From the NCBI GenBank assembly GCA_045612565.1, contig JAZKZG010000125.1, positions 1 to 18,927 on the forward strand: a stretch of DNA of 18,927 bases. Reading direction: 5' to 3'. Below are positions 1 through 8,268 of this stretch, piece after piece (position 1 is the stretch's first letter; each line of letters begins with the position of its first letter). The notes beneath the pieces were generated by a model. The model was not told the origin of the DNA. It did not search any database and saw only the letters and a program-made list of their open reading frames with translations. The position numbers were made by a program, and so were the translations under genes. This DNA is from RGIG9041 sp045612565 (GTDB lineage: Bacteria; Bacillota; Clostridia; Oscillospirales; QAKW01).

Positions 1-10
1 TCTTTTTGTA

Positions 11-1222
11 TTATTCTTGTTCAAAAAAATTCAGTTGTGAATAGGTATCGTATTGTTTTTTACCCTCGCTGTATATCTTTGAAATATTAATTCTCTTATT
101 TTTAAATAAAATCTGAGTTAAAATTCTAAAGGAATATGTAATAAAACCAACAGGTAAAAGCCAGGTGTGCTTTTTATAAAAAGGTGACCAGATGTATATA
201 TTATCTCTCGTTGTTAAAAGAAATCTTGAAACAGTACTTTTGTTTTTATATTTTTGGTTATTGAACATTCTTTGCTGATAACGATCGTTTGAATCCTTAC
301 GGCCAAAGTTACCGCTTTTGATTATGTCACAGATCAGATTTTCTGCAAGTTCTATATCAGCATCTAAAAACCATTGTTTTTTGGGCATCTTAAGATAAAT
401 AGAGCATGTCATACTCAAGGTTTTTGCAAATTTCCAGAGTCCCATTGCTTTAAGGGTTGATTCAAATACCGCTCTCCAGTCATCGCTTTCAATAGAATTG
501 ACAAACACTGCCCAGTCTGCTAAATGTCTGAGTCCGATTCCTGTACCTTCGGTCATATGTCTTTGTAAATGCAAAAGCATGGTGATGCCGTGGTATAATT
601 TATCAAGGATATATATTTCACCGCAACTTGTATTTGTAGATTTTTTTGTTGTTAGTGCATCTTCTAAATACTTAAATAAATGCTGTTTGTCTTTGGGAAG
701 GTGAGTTACACTTGTATGCATCTCATAATAAGTTTTGTTTTTAGAAAAGCCGACATGGAAGTCGTGATTTTCATTTTCAACAACATTAAAATCGTTGTCA
801 ACAAGCAACTTCATTGTTTTTTCGGCATCTGATTTGTTTATTAAAAAGTCAATATCTCCCATTTGTCTCAAAGTAGGGTTGGGATAAAAAGATGCAGATG
901 TATAACCCTTTATTGTGCAATGTTCAATATTGTTTGCTTTTAATAACTTTGTAAGCTCAGCGTTATCAAAATTGTTTTTTAATGTTTTTTTCATGATTGC
1001 AAACGAAAGTGTTTGCCAATTTACGTAGGTTTCGGTATCGATGTTTGCCACAGATTTGGGGAGAGCATCAAATGTCATTGCGATGATTGTTTGGTGCTTA
1101 GCCTCCAAAAATAATTCTTTTAAAACTATACCATTAAAATCTATGTCATCATCGCATTTAAAAAGATGTTTTGCTAAGAGTTGCAATAATATAGTATTTG
1201 TTTTGTCAATATTTATATGCAT
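11..1222 (-). CDS. PF14907-type nucleotidyltransferase family protein, last gene of the polysaccharide operon visible here
   Basis: Probable nucleotidyltransferase-fold protein of 403 residues, of the uncharacterised family often found in capsule and exopolysaccharide loci. Seen directly: a KGY motif near residue 105, R-Q-M-G-D-I-D near 119-125 (the acidic pair typical of the fold), E-M-H near 167-169, and R-H-L-A-D-W at 232-237, which is the family's second signature. No signal peptide or membrane segment is evident. I start at the ATG at 1222 because GAGG lies six bases upstream; an in-frame TTG at 1234 is part of that ribosome binding site and is unlikely to be the start. The gene lies 31 bases after the flippase gene in the same direction. 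The substrate is unknown; modification of the polymer or a lipid-linked intermediate is inference. The stop codon is 10 bases from the window edge, so whether the operon continues cannot be seen. Confidence 0.8.
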   Translation of the reverse strand: MHINIDKTNTILLQLLAKHLFKCDDDIDFNGIVLKELFLEAKHQTIIAMTFDALPKSVANIDTETYVNWQTLSFAIMKKTLKNNFDNAELTKLLKANNIEHCTIKGYTSASFYPNPTLRQMGDIDFLINKSDAEKTMKLLVDNDFNVVENENHDFHVGFSKNKTYYEMHTSVTHLPKDKQHLFKYLEDALTTKKSTNTSCGEIYILDKLYHGITMLLHLQRHMTEGTGIGLRHLADWAVFVNSIESDDWRAVFESTLKAMGLWKFAKTLSMTCSIYLKMPKKQWFLDADIELAENLICDIIKSGNFGRKDSNDRYQQRMFNNQKYKNKSTVSRFLLTTRDNIYIWSPFYKKHTWLLPVGFITYSFRILTQILFKNKRINISKIYSEGKKQYDTYSQLNFFEQE

Positions 1223-1253
1223 ATCATACCTCAAAATTTATTATTTTAACAAT

Positions 1254-2753
1254 CTAATCTATCGATTTATTTTGATTAATAGTTCTTAAATTTTTTATAA
1301 TGCGTCTAAAGTTTATTAAAAACAATACGCCGCAAAACAGTGCATAAATCAAAAACAATATGATTATAAAATCAAGACCGCTCTTTACCATAATTGATCT
1401 TAAATAATAGCAACCAACAACCATTATTGATATCTGTACACAGAAGTATAAAAGGTACTTCCAGTCAAATATCTTAAATACCGATGAATTAACTTCTTTT
1501 GCACTTAACGAGAGTAAAATAATTCCCTGTAGTATGGTTACAAGCAATGTTGCAAGAGCAGGACCGATTTCGGCAAAGGCATAATAGAAACCTATATTCA
1601 AAATAATGTTTGCAAAAAAAGTACCGATGGATGCAAATAAGATAGTTTTTGTTTTACCTGCAGCGCTGAGTATCATTGTGGCATTCAGTACACTAAAAAT
1701 ATCCACCAGAATATAGATGATGAAAACAGGAACGCTGTAACTATAAACAACATACTTTTCTGTGTATAAAAACCTCATAAGCTCAGGGGCAACGCAAATC
1801 GCGCCTACAGCAAAAATTGTTGTTACAGTGTATGACATTTCTAAAAACGATTTATATAGTGTCTGGGCATCCTTATGTTTTTTCTGTGCGATAAATCGTG
1901 TGAAAAACGGCAGAAGTATGGTACAGAATGAAGTCATCACAATATCAAACGGGAGAAGTTTTGACGCATTGGTATAAACGGCAAGAGTCTGTGTGTTTGT
2001 GAAAAAAGAAATTACAAATTTATCCGAGTCTCTGTTAAGAGATTTTATAACAACAAACATTGCCATCGGAATGCAATAGTATAATATTTCTTTTATAAGG
2101 GATTTATCAAATTTTAAAAAATTAAATTTACAATTATTTTTTCGCAGACAAATCACAAAATAAATAACTAAAGCAAGGTCTGTGAAAAACTGAAAAACAA
2201 GAACAGCAACAATATTATTAAAAGCGTAACACGATAATGTGATTGCCAATAATTTTAATATTGACACTGCAAGGTTTTTAAATGCAATCAGTTTTGCTTT
2301 TCCTATGGCAATAAACATAACCTGTAAAAGCGATATTGAATTGTGCAAAACAGGTAAAACCGCTGCAAATATTATAAGTGATTTAAGACTTTCGTTTTTA
2401 AAGTATTCGGAAATAGGTACAGTACAAAACAGCGTTGCTACCGATACAATTGCAATTACAAAATATTGAATAAAGAAAATTGTTGATATGTAACGCGTTT
2501 TTTTGTTTTCGTCACTTTCTCTGCAAAAGAAAAAGTTTATTGCATCCATTAGTCCCAGATTTGTCATACTTGAGATGGTAGTTGTTAAAAGTATTATCTG
2601 GGAGTATCCGCCATAATCATAAACTGAAAAATGACCTGATAAAATCCGTGTTGTAATAAGTCCCAAAACCAGTGTTACAACACGAACAAATATTAAAAAG
2701 AATGAATCGCCTGATGCACTGTTAAAAAAAGATTTAATTTTACTTGCTGTCAA
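1254..2753 (-). CDS. Wzx-type oligosaccharide flippase (polysaccharide biosynthesis/MATE-like)
   Basis: Polytopic membrane protein of 499 residues. It most likely flips undecaprenyl-diphosphate-linked repeat units across the cytoplasmic membrane. The sequence is a series of long hydrophobic helices from about residue 15 to 485. The N-terminal S-G-D-S-F-F-L-I-F-V-R-V-V segment, the ARG/TRILS-like turn (T-T-R-I-L-S) and the D-Y-G-G-Y-S-Q motif near residue 47 are typical of RfbX/Wzx proteins. Length fits the family (about 420-520). The start is TTG at 2753; a perfect GGAGG with seven bases spacing (GGAGGTGAGAAA) supports it. It follows the Wzy gene by 42 bases, the expected pairing for a Wzx/Wzy pathway. 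Wzx sequences diverge strongly, so substrate cannot be read from the sequence. Codon use is very AT-rich, as usual for this family. Confidence 0.88.
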   Translation of the reverse strand: MTASKIKSFFNSASGDSFFLIFVRVVTLVLGLITTRILSGHFSVYDYGGYSQIILLTTTISSMTNLGLMDAINFFFCRESDENKKTRYISTIFFIQYFVIAIVSVATLFCTVPISEYFKNESLKSLIIFAAVLPVLHNSISLLQVMFIAIGKAKLIAFKNLAVSILKLLAITLSCYAFNNIVAVLVFQFFTDLALVIYFVICLRKNNCKFNFLKFDKSLIKEILYYCIPMAMFVVIKSLNRDSDKFVISFFTNTQTLAVYTNASKLLPFDIVMTSFCTILLPFFTRFIAQKKHKDAQTLYKSFLEMSYTVTTIFAVGAICVAPELMRFLYTEKYVVYSYSVPVFIIYILVDIFSVLNATMILSAAGKTKTILFASIGTFFANIILNIGFYYAFAEIGPALATLLVTILQGIILLSLSAKEVNSSVFKIFDWKYLLYFCVQISIMVVGCYYLRSIMVKSGLDFIIILFLIYALFCGVLFLINFRRIIKNLRTINQNKSID

Positions 2754-2795
2754 TTTCTCACCTCCGCTTAAAAGGTATTGTACGTTTATTATAAT

Positions 2796-4106
2796 TTATT
2801 TAATTTTTGGTTTGACATCAATTGTGCTTCTATATACATAAAAAGCAATAACAATATGGAAAGGCCAGTCAAAATAAAACAGTTCGCTTAAAAAGAAATA
2901 CATTACAAGTACGCAAAGCCAAACACTGCGGTTAAAAAAGTTTCTGTGTTTTTGTTTGCCGTTGAGTTTGGAAATGCCCCAAAAGCACCAAAGTGTGAGA
3001 CCTGTTCCCATTATTCCCAAATAATGTATCATATCCAAATATGTGTTGTGAGCAACACGTTCTTTTACAAGTTCTGCACCGAAACCGTTTCCGACAAAAG
3101 TGCGGAGATTTGAAGTTGAAAAGTGTTCTAAATAGTTTTTCCAAATATTAAATCGACCTGTGGTAAGTGTGTTATTTGAGCCAACGTTACCGTTACCTGT
3201 AAATCGCGAAATAACAACATTGAAAAGTTCGATTTTACCTGCAAAAACATAAATGGTGAAAATTAAAAGTCCGACTATGGTAAGGAACAATATAAAATAT
3301 TTTCTTTGTTTAATTCTTGAGTATAATAACATACCGATGGGCAAAAGCAACATCAAAAATGATGATTTACTGAATGTCATCGAAACAAAAGCAACAATAC
3401 ATACTGATAAAACAATAGACGGTAATGTTTTAAGTTGATGATTGTGAAACATAATTACAATCAGACAAAGAGCAATAATAAGATTGATGCTGTAATAGTT
3501 AGGGTCACCGTATAGACCTGCCAGACGAATAAGATCGTCATAATAATAGCCCAGATCGTTTGAACCAATGTAAATGGGAAGGTTTGGAATAATGTTTAAT
3601 ATAGAAACGAAAGAAGATGTTATGATACCCAAAATATAAGATAAGTATATAGATTTATTATTATCGTTTGTGGTAATGCACATTGAATTATAGATAAACA
3701 ATATGTATACTGCAAATTTAATAGTTCTTAAAATATGGGTACTAATAGACATCTGTAATATCAGGAATATCAAAAGGAACAGAAAACCGCAAAGGAAAGT
3801 TGTGCAGTATTTGCGTCTTTTTATAAATGAATAGAATACATAAAACAATAACAAATATGTAAAAAAAGATTGCGCAGATGGTGATGGTTTGAAAATATTA
3901 GCAAAAGGCATAATGAACATTAAAATTTGAAGCATATGCCGTTCGGAAAAAAATACCACCGCTGCAAATGATAAAATTAAAGCAAAATACGAAAATATGT
4001 TGCTAAAAGTACCCGCTATAATTGATAAACACAGAATTATAGTGGTTGTCCATGACATATTATTAAAAAATTGTGGTGAATTAACTTTGGCAAATCTAAT
4101 TTTCAT
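2796..4106 (-). CDS. Wzy-like polymerase / O-antigen ligase family membrane protein
   Basis: Multi-spanning membrane protein of 436 residues that probably polymerises lipid-linked repeat units on the outer face of the membrane, or ligates the chain. Seen: about ten hydrophobic segments, a larger extracytoplasmic loop in the C-terminal half containing T-G-R-F-N-I-W, then a G-N-G-F-G-A turn and H-N-T-Y-L-D at residues 353-358 followed by Y-L-G-I-M-G. That G-R-x-x-I-W ... H-N-x-Y-L-x ... G-x-x-G order is the signature of the Wzy_C/O-antigen ligase family. The ATG lies only three bases after the TAA of the preceding GT4 gene, so translation is probably coupled; the ribosome binding site (GGAT) is weak, which agrees with coupling. 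It is directly followed by the flippase. Polymerase versus ligase cannot be decided from sequence; the operon context favours polymerase. Confidence 0.85.
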   Translation of the reverse strand: MKIRFAKVNSPQFFNNMSWTTTIILCLSIIAGTFSNIFSYFALILSFAAVVFFSERHMLQILMFIMPFANIFKPSPSAQSFFTYLLLFYVFYSFIKRRKYCTTFLCGFLFLLIFLILQMSISTHILRTIKFAVYILFIYNSMCITTNDNNKSIYLSYILGIITSSFVSILNIIPNLPIYIGSNDLGYYYDDLIRLAGLYGDPNYYSINLIIALCLIVIMFHNHQLKTLPSIVLSVCIVAFVSMTFSKSSFLMLLLPIGMLLYSRIKQRKYFILFLTIVGLLIFTIYVFAGKIELFNVVISRFTGNGNVGSNNTLTTGRFNIWKNYLEHFSTSNLRTFVGNGFGAELVKERVAHNTYLDMIHYLGIMGTGLTLWCFWGISKLNGKQKHRNFFNRSVWLCVLVMYFFLSELFYFDWPFHIVIAFYVYRSTIDVKPKIK

Positions 4107-4109
4107 TTT

Positions 4110-5285
4110 TTATCCAATCATTTCTTTAATTTTTAATATCGAACTATCGTTGTTTGAAATGTGATTAACAAGCTCTTTTTTTGCATTATCAACCAGATGT
4201 TTGTTTGAAATCAACCAATTAAACGACTCACGAATTTCCTCTTCGGAATTTTCACAAATAAACGAATCTTTTTTATTGTTTAACAGTTCTTCGGCAGATG
4301 AAGTTCTTGTGGCAAAAACAGGCACACCCAGTGATTTGCTTTCTAAAAATACCATCGGTGCAGCCTCGTGGTAAGAAATGTTGATCATCAAATCAGCATT
4401 TTTAATATAAGGATACGGGTTTGCTTGATTACCTAATAATATTATCTGATCTTCTAAATTACATTCTTTTATGGTGTCTTTAACAATGTTATATTGCACA
4501 CCGTCGCCTGCAATATACCACATAACATCGGGATTGCTTTTTAATATATCGCTAAAAGCGTGAATTCCTCTTACAAGAGCTTTTTCTCTCGAAAATCTAC
4601 AAGCTGATATGCAAATGAATTTATTTTCGGGGTAGGGGATTTGTTGAGTAAGTGTGCTTTTTTGCTTAATAATGTCATATAACATAAAATTGTAGCAATA
4701 ATCTACTTTGCCATCAAACTCAGGATATAATTCAACAAAATTATTCATAAGAGATTTTGAAACAAAAACAATTTTGTCCATTTTATTATAAAATTTATTG
4801 TTGAAATCACTATCTAAATCGAGACTCTGGCTGTCAAAATGCACCCACGATACTTTCTTTTTTGCGTCGACGCATTTGTCAACCATTCTCGAAAAACCGC
4901 TTACAACAGAAGCTTTACTTTGTTCGTGGTGATAAGCGATAGCTAAATCATACCCGCTTAATTTTTTTTGGTGTTTTAATGCCAAATCAATAGGAAGTTT
5001 ATTGCTAAATAACTTTGCCCATACACCTGCAATAAAACGAAAAACTATTTTTCTTATTTTTTTTGTTTTTAAAACATCATTAAAAGACATTCCCAAACAC
5101 TCCAGTCTCCATGAGGTGTCAAGAATGGTGATGTTGCTATTAAGACGGTCTTTCATAATCCCTCTCGGATTATACAAAAACAGGTGAACATCATAAAGTT
5201 TACTGAGTTCATTTGCCATATTAACCATTGAGGATTGAATTCCACCAAGTTCAAACGACTTATTTACTAAAAGAATTTTTTTCAT
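4110..5285 (-). CDS. GT4-family glycosyltransferase (GT-B fold)
   Basis: Cytoplasmic glycosyltransferase of 391 residues that adds a sugar to the growing lipid-linked unit. Seen: an N-terminal Rossmann half opening with K-K-I-L-L-V and the G-G-I-Q-S-S loop (residues 14-19), then the C-terminal half with S-A-C-R-F-S-R-E-K, Y-I-A-G-D-G, L-L-G-N-Q-A-N-P-Y-P-Y-I and N-A-D-L-M-I. The E-x7-E nucleotide-sugar binding motif is complete (E307 and E315, in H-E-A-A-P-M-V-F-L-E). This is the GT4 pattern shared with capsule GTs. The GGAG site five bases before the ATG is good. It sits 47 bases after the other GT4 gene and overlaps functionally with Wzy downstream by near contact. The acceptor, donor and linkage cannot be inferred; GT4 enzymes are retaining. 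Confidence 0.9.
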   Translation of the reverse strand: MKKILLVNKSFELGGIQSSMVNMANELSKLYDVHLFLYNPRGIMKDRLNSNITILDTSWRLECLGMSFNDVLKTKKIRKIVFRFIAGVWAKLFSNKLPIDLALKHQKKLSGYDLAIAYHHEQSKASVVSGFSRMVDKCVDAKKKVSWVHFDSQSLDLDSDFNNKFYNKMDKIVFVSKSLMNNFVELYPEFDGKVDYCYNFMLYDIIKQKSTLTQQIPYPENKFICISACRFSREKALVRGIHAFSDILKSNPDVMWYIAGDGVQYNIVKDTIKECNLEDQIILLGNQANPYPYIKNADLMINISYHEAAPMVFLESKSLGVPVFATRTSSAEELLNNKKDSFICENSEEEIRESFNWLISNKHLVDNAKKELVNHISNNDSSILKIKEMIG

Positions 5286-5312
5286 ATTTTCTCCAGGAGT
5301 GAAAAGGCAATA

Positions 5313-5341
5313 ATTATATAAATGGGAAAAAACTATGCTAA
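5313..5341 (-). promoter_or_regulatory. Possible internal sigma-A promoter before the second GT4 gene
   Basis: On the minus strand a perfect TATAAT (5313-5318) lies 17 bases downstream of TTAGCA (5336-5341, four of six matches to TTGACA). It occupies the 47-base gap between the two GT4 genes, the largest gap but one in the operon. The -35 box overlaps the last codons of the upstream gene. In such AT-rich DNA a chance match is quite possible, so this is a weak call. Confidence 0.3.
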
Positions 5342-6448
5342 TGATTTATAAATCTCAGCCAATTTTTTCTCTTCGTTTTCCCAATTGTACTTTTCAATTA
5401 CAAGGTTTCTTGCTGTTTTTCCCATATCAGTTCTTAATTGTTCGTTATCCAAAAGCAATTTTATCTTTTCTATGTACGCATCGACATCGTTGTACTCAAC
5501 CAAAAAACCGACGTCTTCATTTTCAATAAAACTTCTTGAAGGAGCAAGGTCAGAACATATTACAGGCAGACCGCACAGCATATCCTCAAAAAGTTTTGTT
5601 GGGATATTGTTTGCATTTTTCTTTGTATTGTCAAGCGGTAGCATACCGATTTTGCTTTGTGCCAAAAAGTTGGGTACTTCAATTGTGGCTAATCGGTCCA
5701 TTACAACAAAGTCATCGTCGGTAAGGTTGAGTTCGAGCATTCTTTGTTTTACATACTCTTCACTGTTTGCAAAGTGGAACATTTTGACCATTAATGCTTT
5801 TATGTTATATCCCTCAGCCTTTAATTTTGCGGTACATTCAAGCATAATATTCAAAATAAATTTTGATGTCGAACCCAAAAATACAAGGTCATATTTTTTG
5901 GGTGCATCAAGATTTATTTGGGTGTAATCTGATAACTTGGGAAAGTTAAACAAAACCTCTGTTTTGTTTGCGTCAAAATATTTTTTTGTTCCGTTATCGG
6001 CAGTAATCATATAGTCGAATTTTTTATTTGCCCTGCTTTCAATAAAAGCAATCACTTTATAAAAAATCTTGCGCAAATAACTGCTCATATAGTATTTGTT
6101 TGCCATCTGATTGCGATAATCTTCGTGAACATCATAAACAACTTTGATTTTTGTGGTTGCTTTAAGAAGAAGCCCCACCAGAATTCCTTCTACATCGTGG
6201 AAGTGACAAACGTCACATCCGAGTTTTTTTACTGTTTTATAGACATTGAAAAAATCTAACATACGAAAAAATCTGTTATTTTTTTTCTGATAATTTACAT
6301 ATTCAATACCGTCGCGTTTGCCAGATTCAACACCGGGAGCAACATATATGATGTCATAACCCAATTTTTTCAATGATTTCAGTTCTTTGTGAAAAACTCT
6401 GTTATCATCAGGTACGTGTACGGTTGTTAACACACAAATTTTTAACAT
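5333..6448 (-). CDS. GT4-family glycosyltransferase
   Basis: Cytoplasmic GT-B fold glycosyltransferase of 371 residues. The N-terminal half opens with a Rossmann strand and the V-P-D-D-N-R-V-F-H-K-E sequence seen in many capsule GT4 enzymes, followed by H-F-H-D-V-E-G and V-Y-D-V-H-E-D-Y. The C-terminal half has D-L-V-F-L-G-S, V-V-M-D-R and, from residue 283, P-T-K-L-F-E-D-M-L-C-G-L-P-V. E288 matches the second glutamate of the GT4 E-x7-E motif, while the first is replaced, as in many members of this branch. The ATG is preceded by AGGGTGA, and that same element contains the TGA of the upstream deacetylase gene, so translation of the two is probably coupled. The substrate is unknown. It most likely adds one sugar of the repeat unit. 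Confidence 0.88.
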   Translation of the reverse strand: MLKICVLTTVHVPDDNRVFHKELKSLKKLGYDIIYVAPGVESGKRDGIEYVNYQKKNNRFFRMLDFFNVYKTVKKLGCDVCHFHDVEGILVGLLLKATTKIKVVYDVHEDYRNQMANKYYMSSYLRKIFYKVIAFIESRANKKFDYMITADNGTKKYFDANKTEVLFNFPKLSDYTQINLDAPKKYDLVFLGSTSKFILNIMLECTAKLKAEGYNIKALMVKMFHFANSEEYVKQRMLELNLTDDDFVVMDRLATIEVPNFLAQSKIGMLPLDNTKKNANNIPTKLFEDMLCGLPVICSDLAPSRSFIENEDVGFLVEYNDVDAYIEKIKLLLDNEQLRTDMGKTARNLVIEKYNWENEEKKLAEIYKSLA

Positions 6449-6454
6449 AAATAA

Positions 6455-7303
6455 TCACCCTATTTTCTTTGCACATCCAAAACCGACCAATTCAATACCG
6501 TTTTGTTTAAACTTGTCGATTATTGCTGTGTCACTAAAAAATTTATATTCTTCAAGCCTTGGTTCTCTTATTGTTCCAAAGTATTCACAGTCAAGAGCTG
6601 TAGCAACATGCGCAACCACCTCTATAGTTTCACATTTGCTGTGGCGAATAACTTTAATAAGTTTGTCTATATTCAGTTTGCTTGTTACATCAATGGCAAA
6701 AAGTCTTCTGTCGGGCATTGCAAATTTCCGTTTAACAAACTTTCCAAAGAAGATATTGGCAAAAATACATTTTACAACTTCAAATATTCTCGATTTAAAA
6801 CTCAGTAATTGTTTATCAATATAAACTCTTTGGAAGTTACGTGTAGCAGGAATTTTCAAGTCCTGTGCCACTTTTAAAAATACATTGAATAATCTTAAAT
6901 TCAAAACCGAAGAATTCTGATGAGTGTTCCAATAAGCAGGTTCACCAAATATATTATAAAACTTTTTATATTGATTGTTTAATTCTAAAATAATATCCTG
7001 CTTGTTGATAAGACCCTTGTTAAAACGGCTTTTAAATTCATTTATAGAATAAAATAAATTGTTTTCGTTTACCAAAGATGGTATCTGTTTTGGGTCACTT
7101 ACGGGTTTACCTGCAGTAATGCACCAATGAATACCAACAGAAATATTTTTCGTCAATACAGGCTTTTTAACATCATCACTCATATTGAAAATGACATTAA
7201 AGGATGTAATGATACCTTTATTTACACATTCTGTGATTGCATTGTCAACATAATTACACATTCCGTAATCGTCGGCGGTAATTATTAGTTTTTTTGTTTT
7301 CAT
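6455..7303 (-). CDS. YdjC/ChbG/HpnK-type carbohydrate deacetylase
   Basis: Probable metal-dependent deacetylase of 282 residues, the family that removes N-acetyl groups from sugars. Seen: an N-terminal strand then A-D-D-Y-G at 10-14, V-G-I-H-W at 56-60 (H59) and N-T-H-Q-N at 126-130 (H128). These give the Asp-His-His set expected to hold the metal. Two departures are clear: the usual D-S-H-x-H is N-T-H-Q-N, so the second histidine is lost, and the late C-H-P-G-like motif reads V-A-H-V-A. I start at ATG 7303, with GGAG eight bases upstream; an in-frame TTG at 7324 lies upstream of that site. It stands between the LicD gene and a GT4 gene, so a sugar of the polymer or its lipid-linked precursor is the likely substrate, giving a free amine. 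Activity is inferred, and the altered motif lowers certainty. Confidence 0.82.
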   Translation of the reverse strand: MKTKKLIITADDYGMCNYVDNAITECVNKGIITSFNVIFNMSDDVKKPVLTKNISVGIHWCITAGKPVSDPKQIPSLVNENNLFYSINEFKSRFNKGLINKQDIILELNNQYKKFYNIFGEPAYWNTHQNSSVLNLRLFNVFLKVAQDLKIPATRNFQRVYIDKQLLSFKSRIFEVVKCIFANIFFGKFVKRKFAMPDRRLFAIDVTSKLNIDKLIKVIRHSKCETIEVVAHVATALDCEYFGTIREPRLEEYKFFSDTAIIDKFKQNGIELVGFGCAKKIG

Positions 7304-7332
7304 AATGTATACTCCAAAAAACAATGAACTAT

Positions 7333-8214
7333 TTAAAATACATATTTTTTATTTATGGTAGGTTTGGATTCTAGATAGTTTGTATAGTTTTTTTCGGTAT
7401 CCCATATATGAGCGTGCTGTTCACGTTTAATACTTTCCAAATCGGGTATTTTCATATAATCACCAAAACGTTCTTTTAAAAACACTTCAACATCAATAGG
7501 AACATTTAAGTATACATTTTCAAAAGGGACTTCTTTGGATGTTCTGAAAATCGATGCTTCATAAGTGCCTTTTTTATATTTTGCTTTACCTAAATAATTG
7601 CAGTATAGATTACTTTTTTTATTTCTGTATTTATATACTTGCTTTAAAGCAAACTTTACCAAAAACAATCTTGGGAAGCATTTTAAAACGGTCAAAGCAG
7701 TTCTAAGTGCAAAACCGTATCTTGATAAATCTTTTGTGCATTGTGTTTTTGCAACAATATATTTTGCCCATATGTATTGATTAAAACGTTGTAACGGATT
7801 ATCGGGGCATGTATGCAATATAAAAATATCAAGATATATTGAATGAGAAATATCGTAATCAATCAGACTCTGTTCTATATATGTGGTGTTTTTTGCTCTT
7901 ACTTTTCCAAGAGTCACCATTCCATCCATATCGCCGAACGGTTCAATAGCAAACTTCTCTTTGTCACCGCATTCTTTAAATTTTTTTACAAACTTTTCAT
8001 AGTTGTCGGGTGTCATAAAAAAATCGAGATCATCGTCCCACGGTATAAACCCTTGATGACGAATGGCTCCGAGTGCTGATCCGCCCATAAGAAAATAGGA
8101 TATGTCGTTTTCTTTGCAAAAGTTATGAACATAAACTGCTATTTCAAGTATTTTATCTTGTAATTTTTTTATTTGCCAGTCATCAGGAGTATCGCTTCTC
8201 ATATATTTGTACAT
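7333..8214 (-). CDS. LicD family phosphotransferase
   Basis: LicD-family protein of 293 residues; the family transfers a phospho-substituent (phosphocholine in the founding member, other phospho-alcohols elsewhere) from a CDP carrier to a glycan. Seen: G-G-S-A-L-G-A at 44-50, R-H-x-G-F-I-P-W-D-D-D-L-D at 52-64, the classic nucleotidyltransferase-fold metal site, then a family-typical middle with L-G-K-V-R and Y-L-D-I-F-I-L near the YIDIFxLD position. The C-terminal end has the R-F-G-D-Y motif. I start at ATG 8214 because GCGGGTGA lies five bases upstream; an in-frame TTG at 8229 overlaps that site. The gene just before it encodes a cytidylyltransferase that could make the CDP donor. No choline kinase is seen, so the transferred group need not be phosphocholine. 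Confidence 0.9.
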   Translation of the reverse strand: MYKYMRSDTPDDWQIKKLQDKILEIAVYVHNFCKENDISYFLMGGSALGAIRHQGFIPWDDDLDFFMTPDNYEKFVKKFKECGDKEKFAIEPFGDMDGMVTLGKVRAKNTTYIEQSLIDYDISHSIYLDIFILHTCPDNPLQRFNQYIWAKYIVAKTQCTKDLSRYGFALRTALTVLKCFPRLFLVKFALKQVYKYRNKKSNLYCNYLGKAKYKKGTYEASIFRTSKEVPFENVYLNVPIDVEVFLKERFGDYMKIPDLESIKREQHAHIWDTEKNYTNYLESKPTINKKYVF

Positions 8215-8246
8215 TTGTTTCACCCGCAATATTTTTATATTCTGAA

Positions 8247-8260
8247 AGACATCAATGTCT
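8247..8260. repeat. Short perfect inverted repeat between the cytidylyltransferase and LicD genes
   Basis: AGACAT, two bases, ATGTCT: a 14-base perfect palindrome with a two-base centre inside the 54-base gap between the two genes. It could be a protein site or a small mRNA fold. There is no T-run on the minus-strand side that would make it a terminator. It may be chance. Confidence 0.35.
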
Positions 8261-8268
8261 GAATAAAT

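Noticed and set aside
5385..5927. 180-codon open frame on the plus strand
   Set aside because: It lies opposite a clear GT4 gene, has no ribosome binding site and its translation resembles no known family.
8247..8260. AGACAT-CA-ATGTCT hairpin as a terminator inside the operon
   Set aside because: The stem is only six pairs with a two-base loop, which is too tight, and no T-run follows on the minus strand; kept only as a short repeat.
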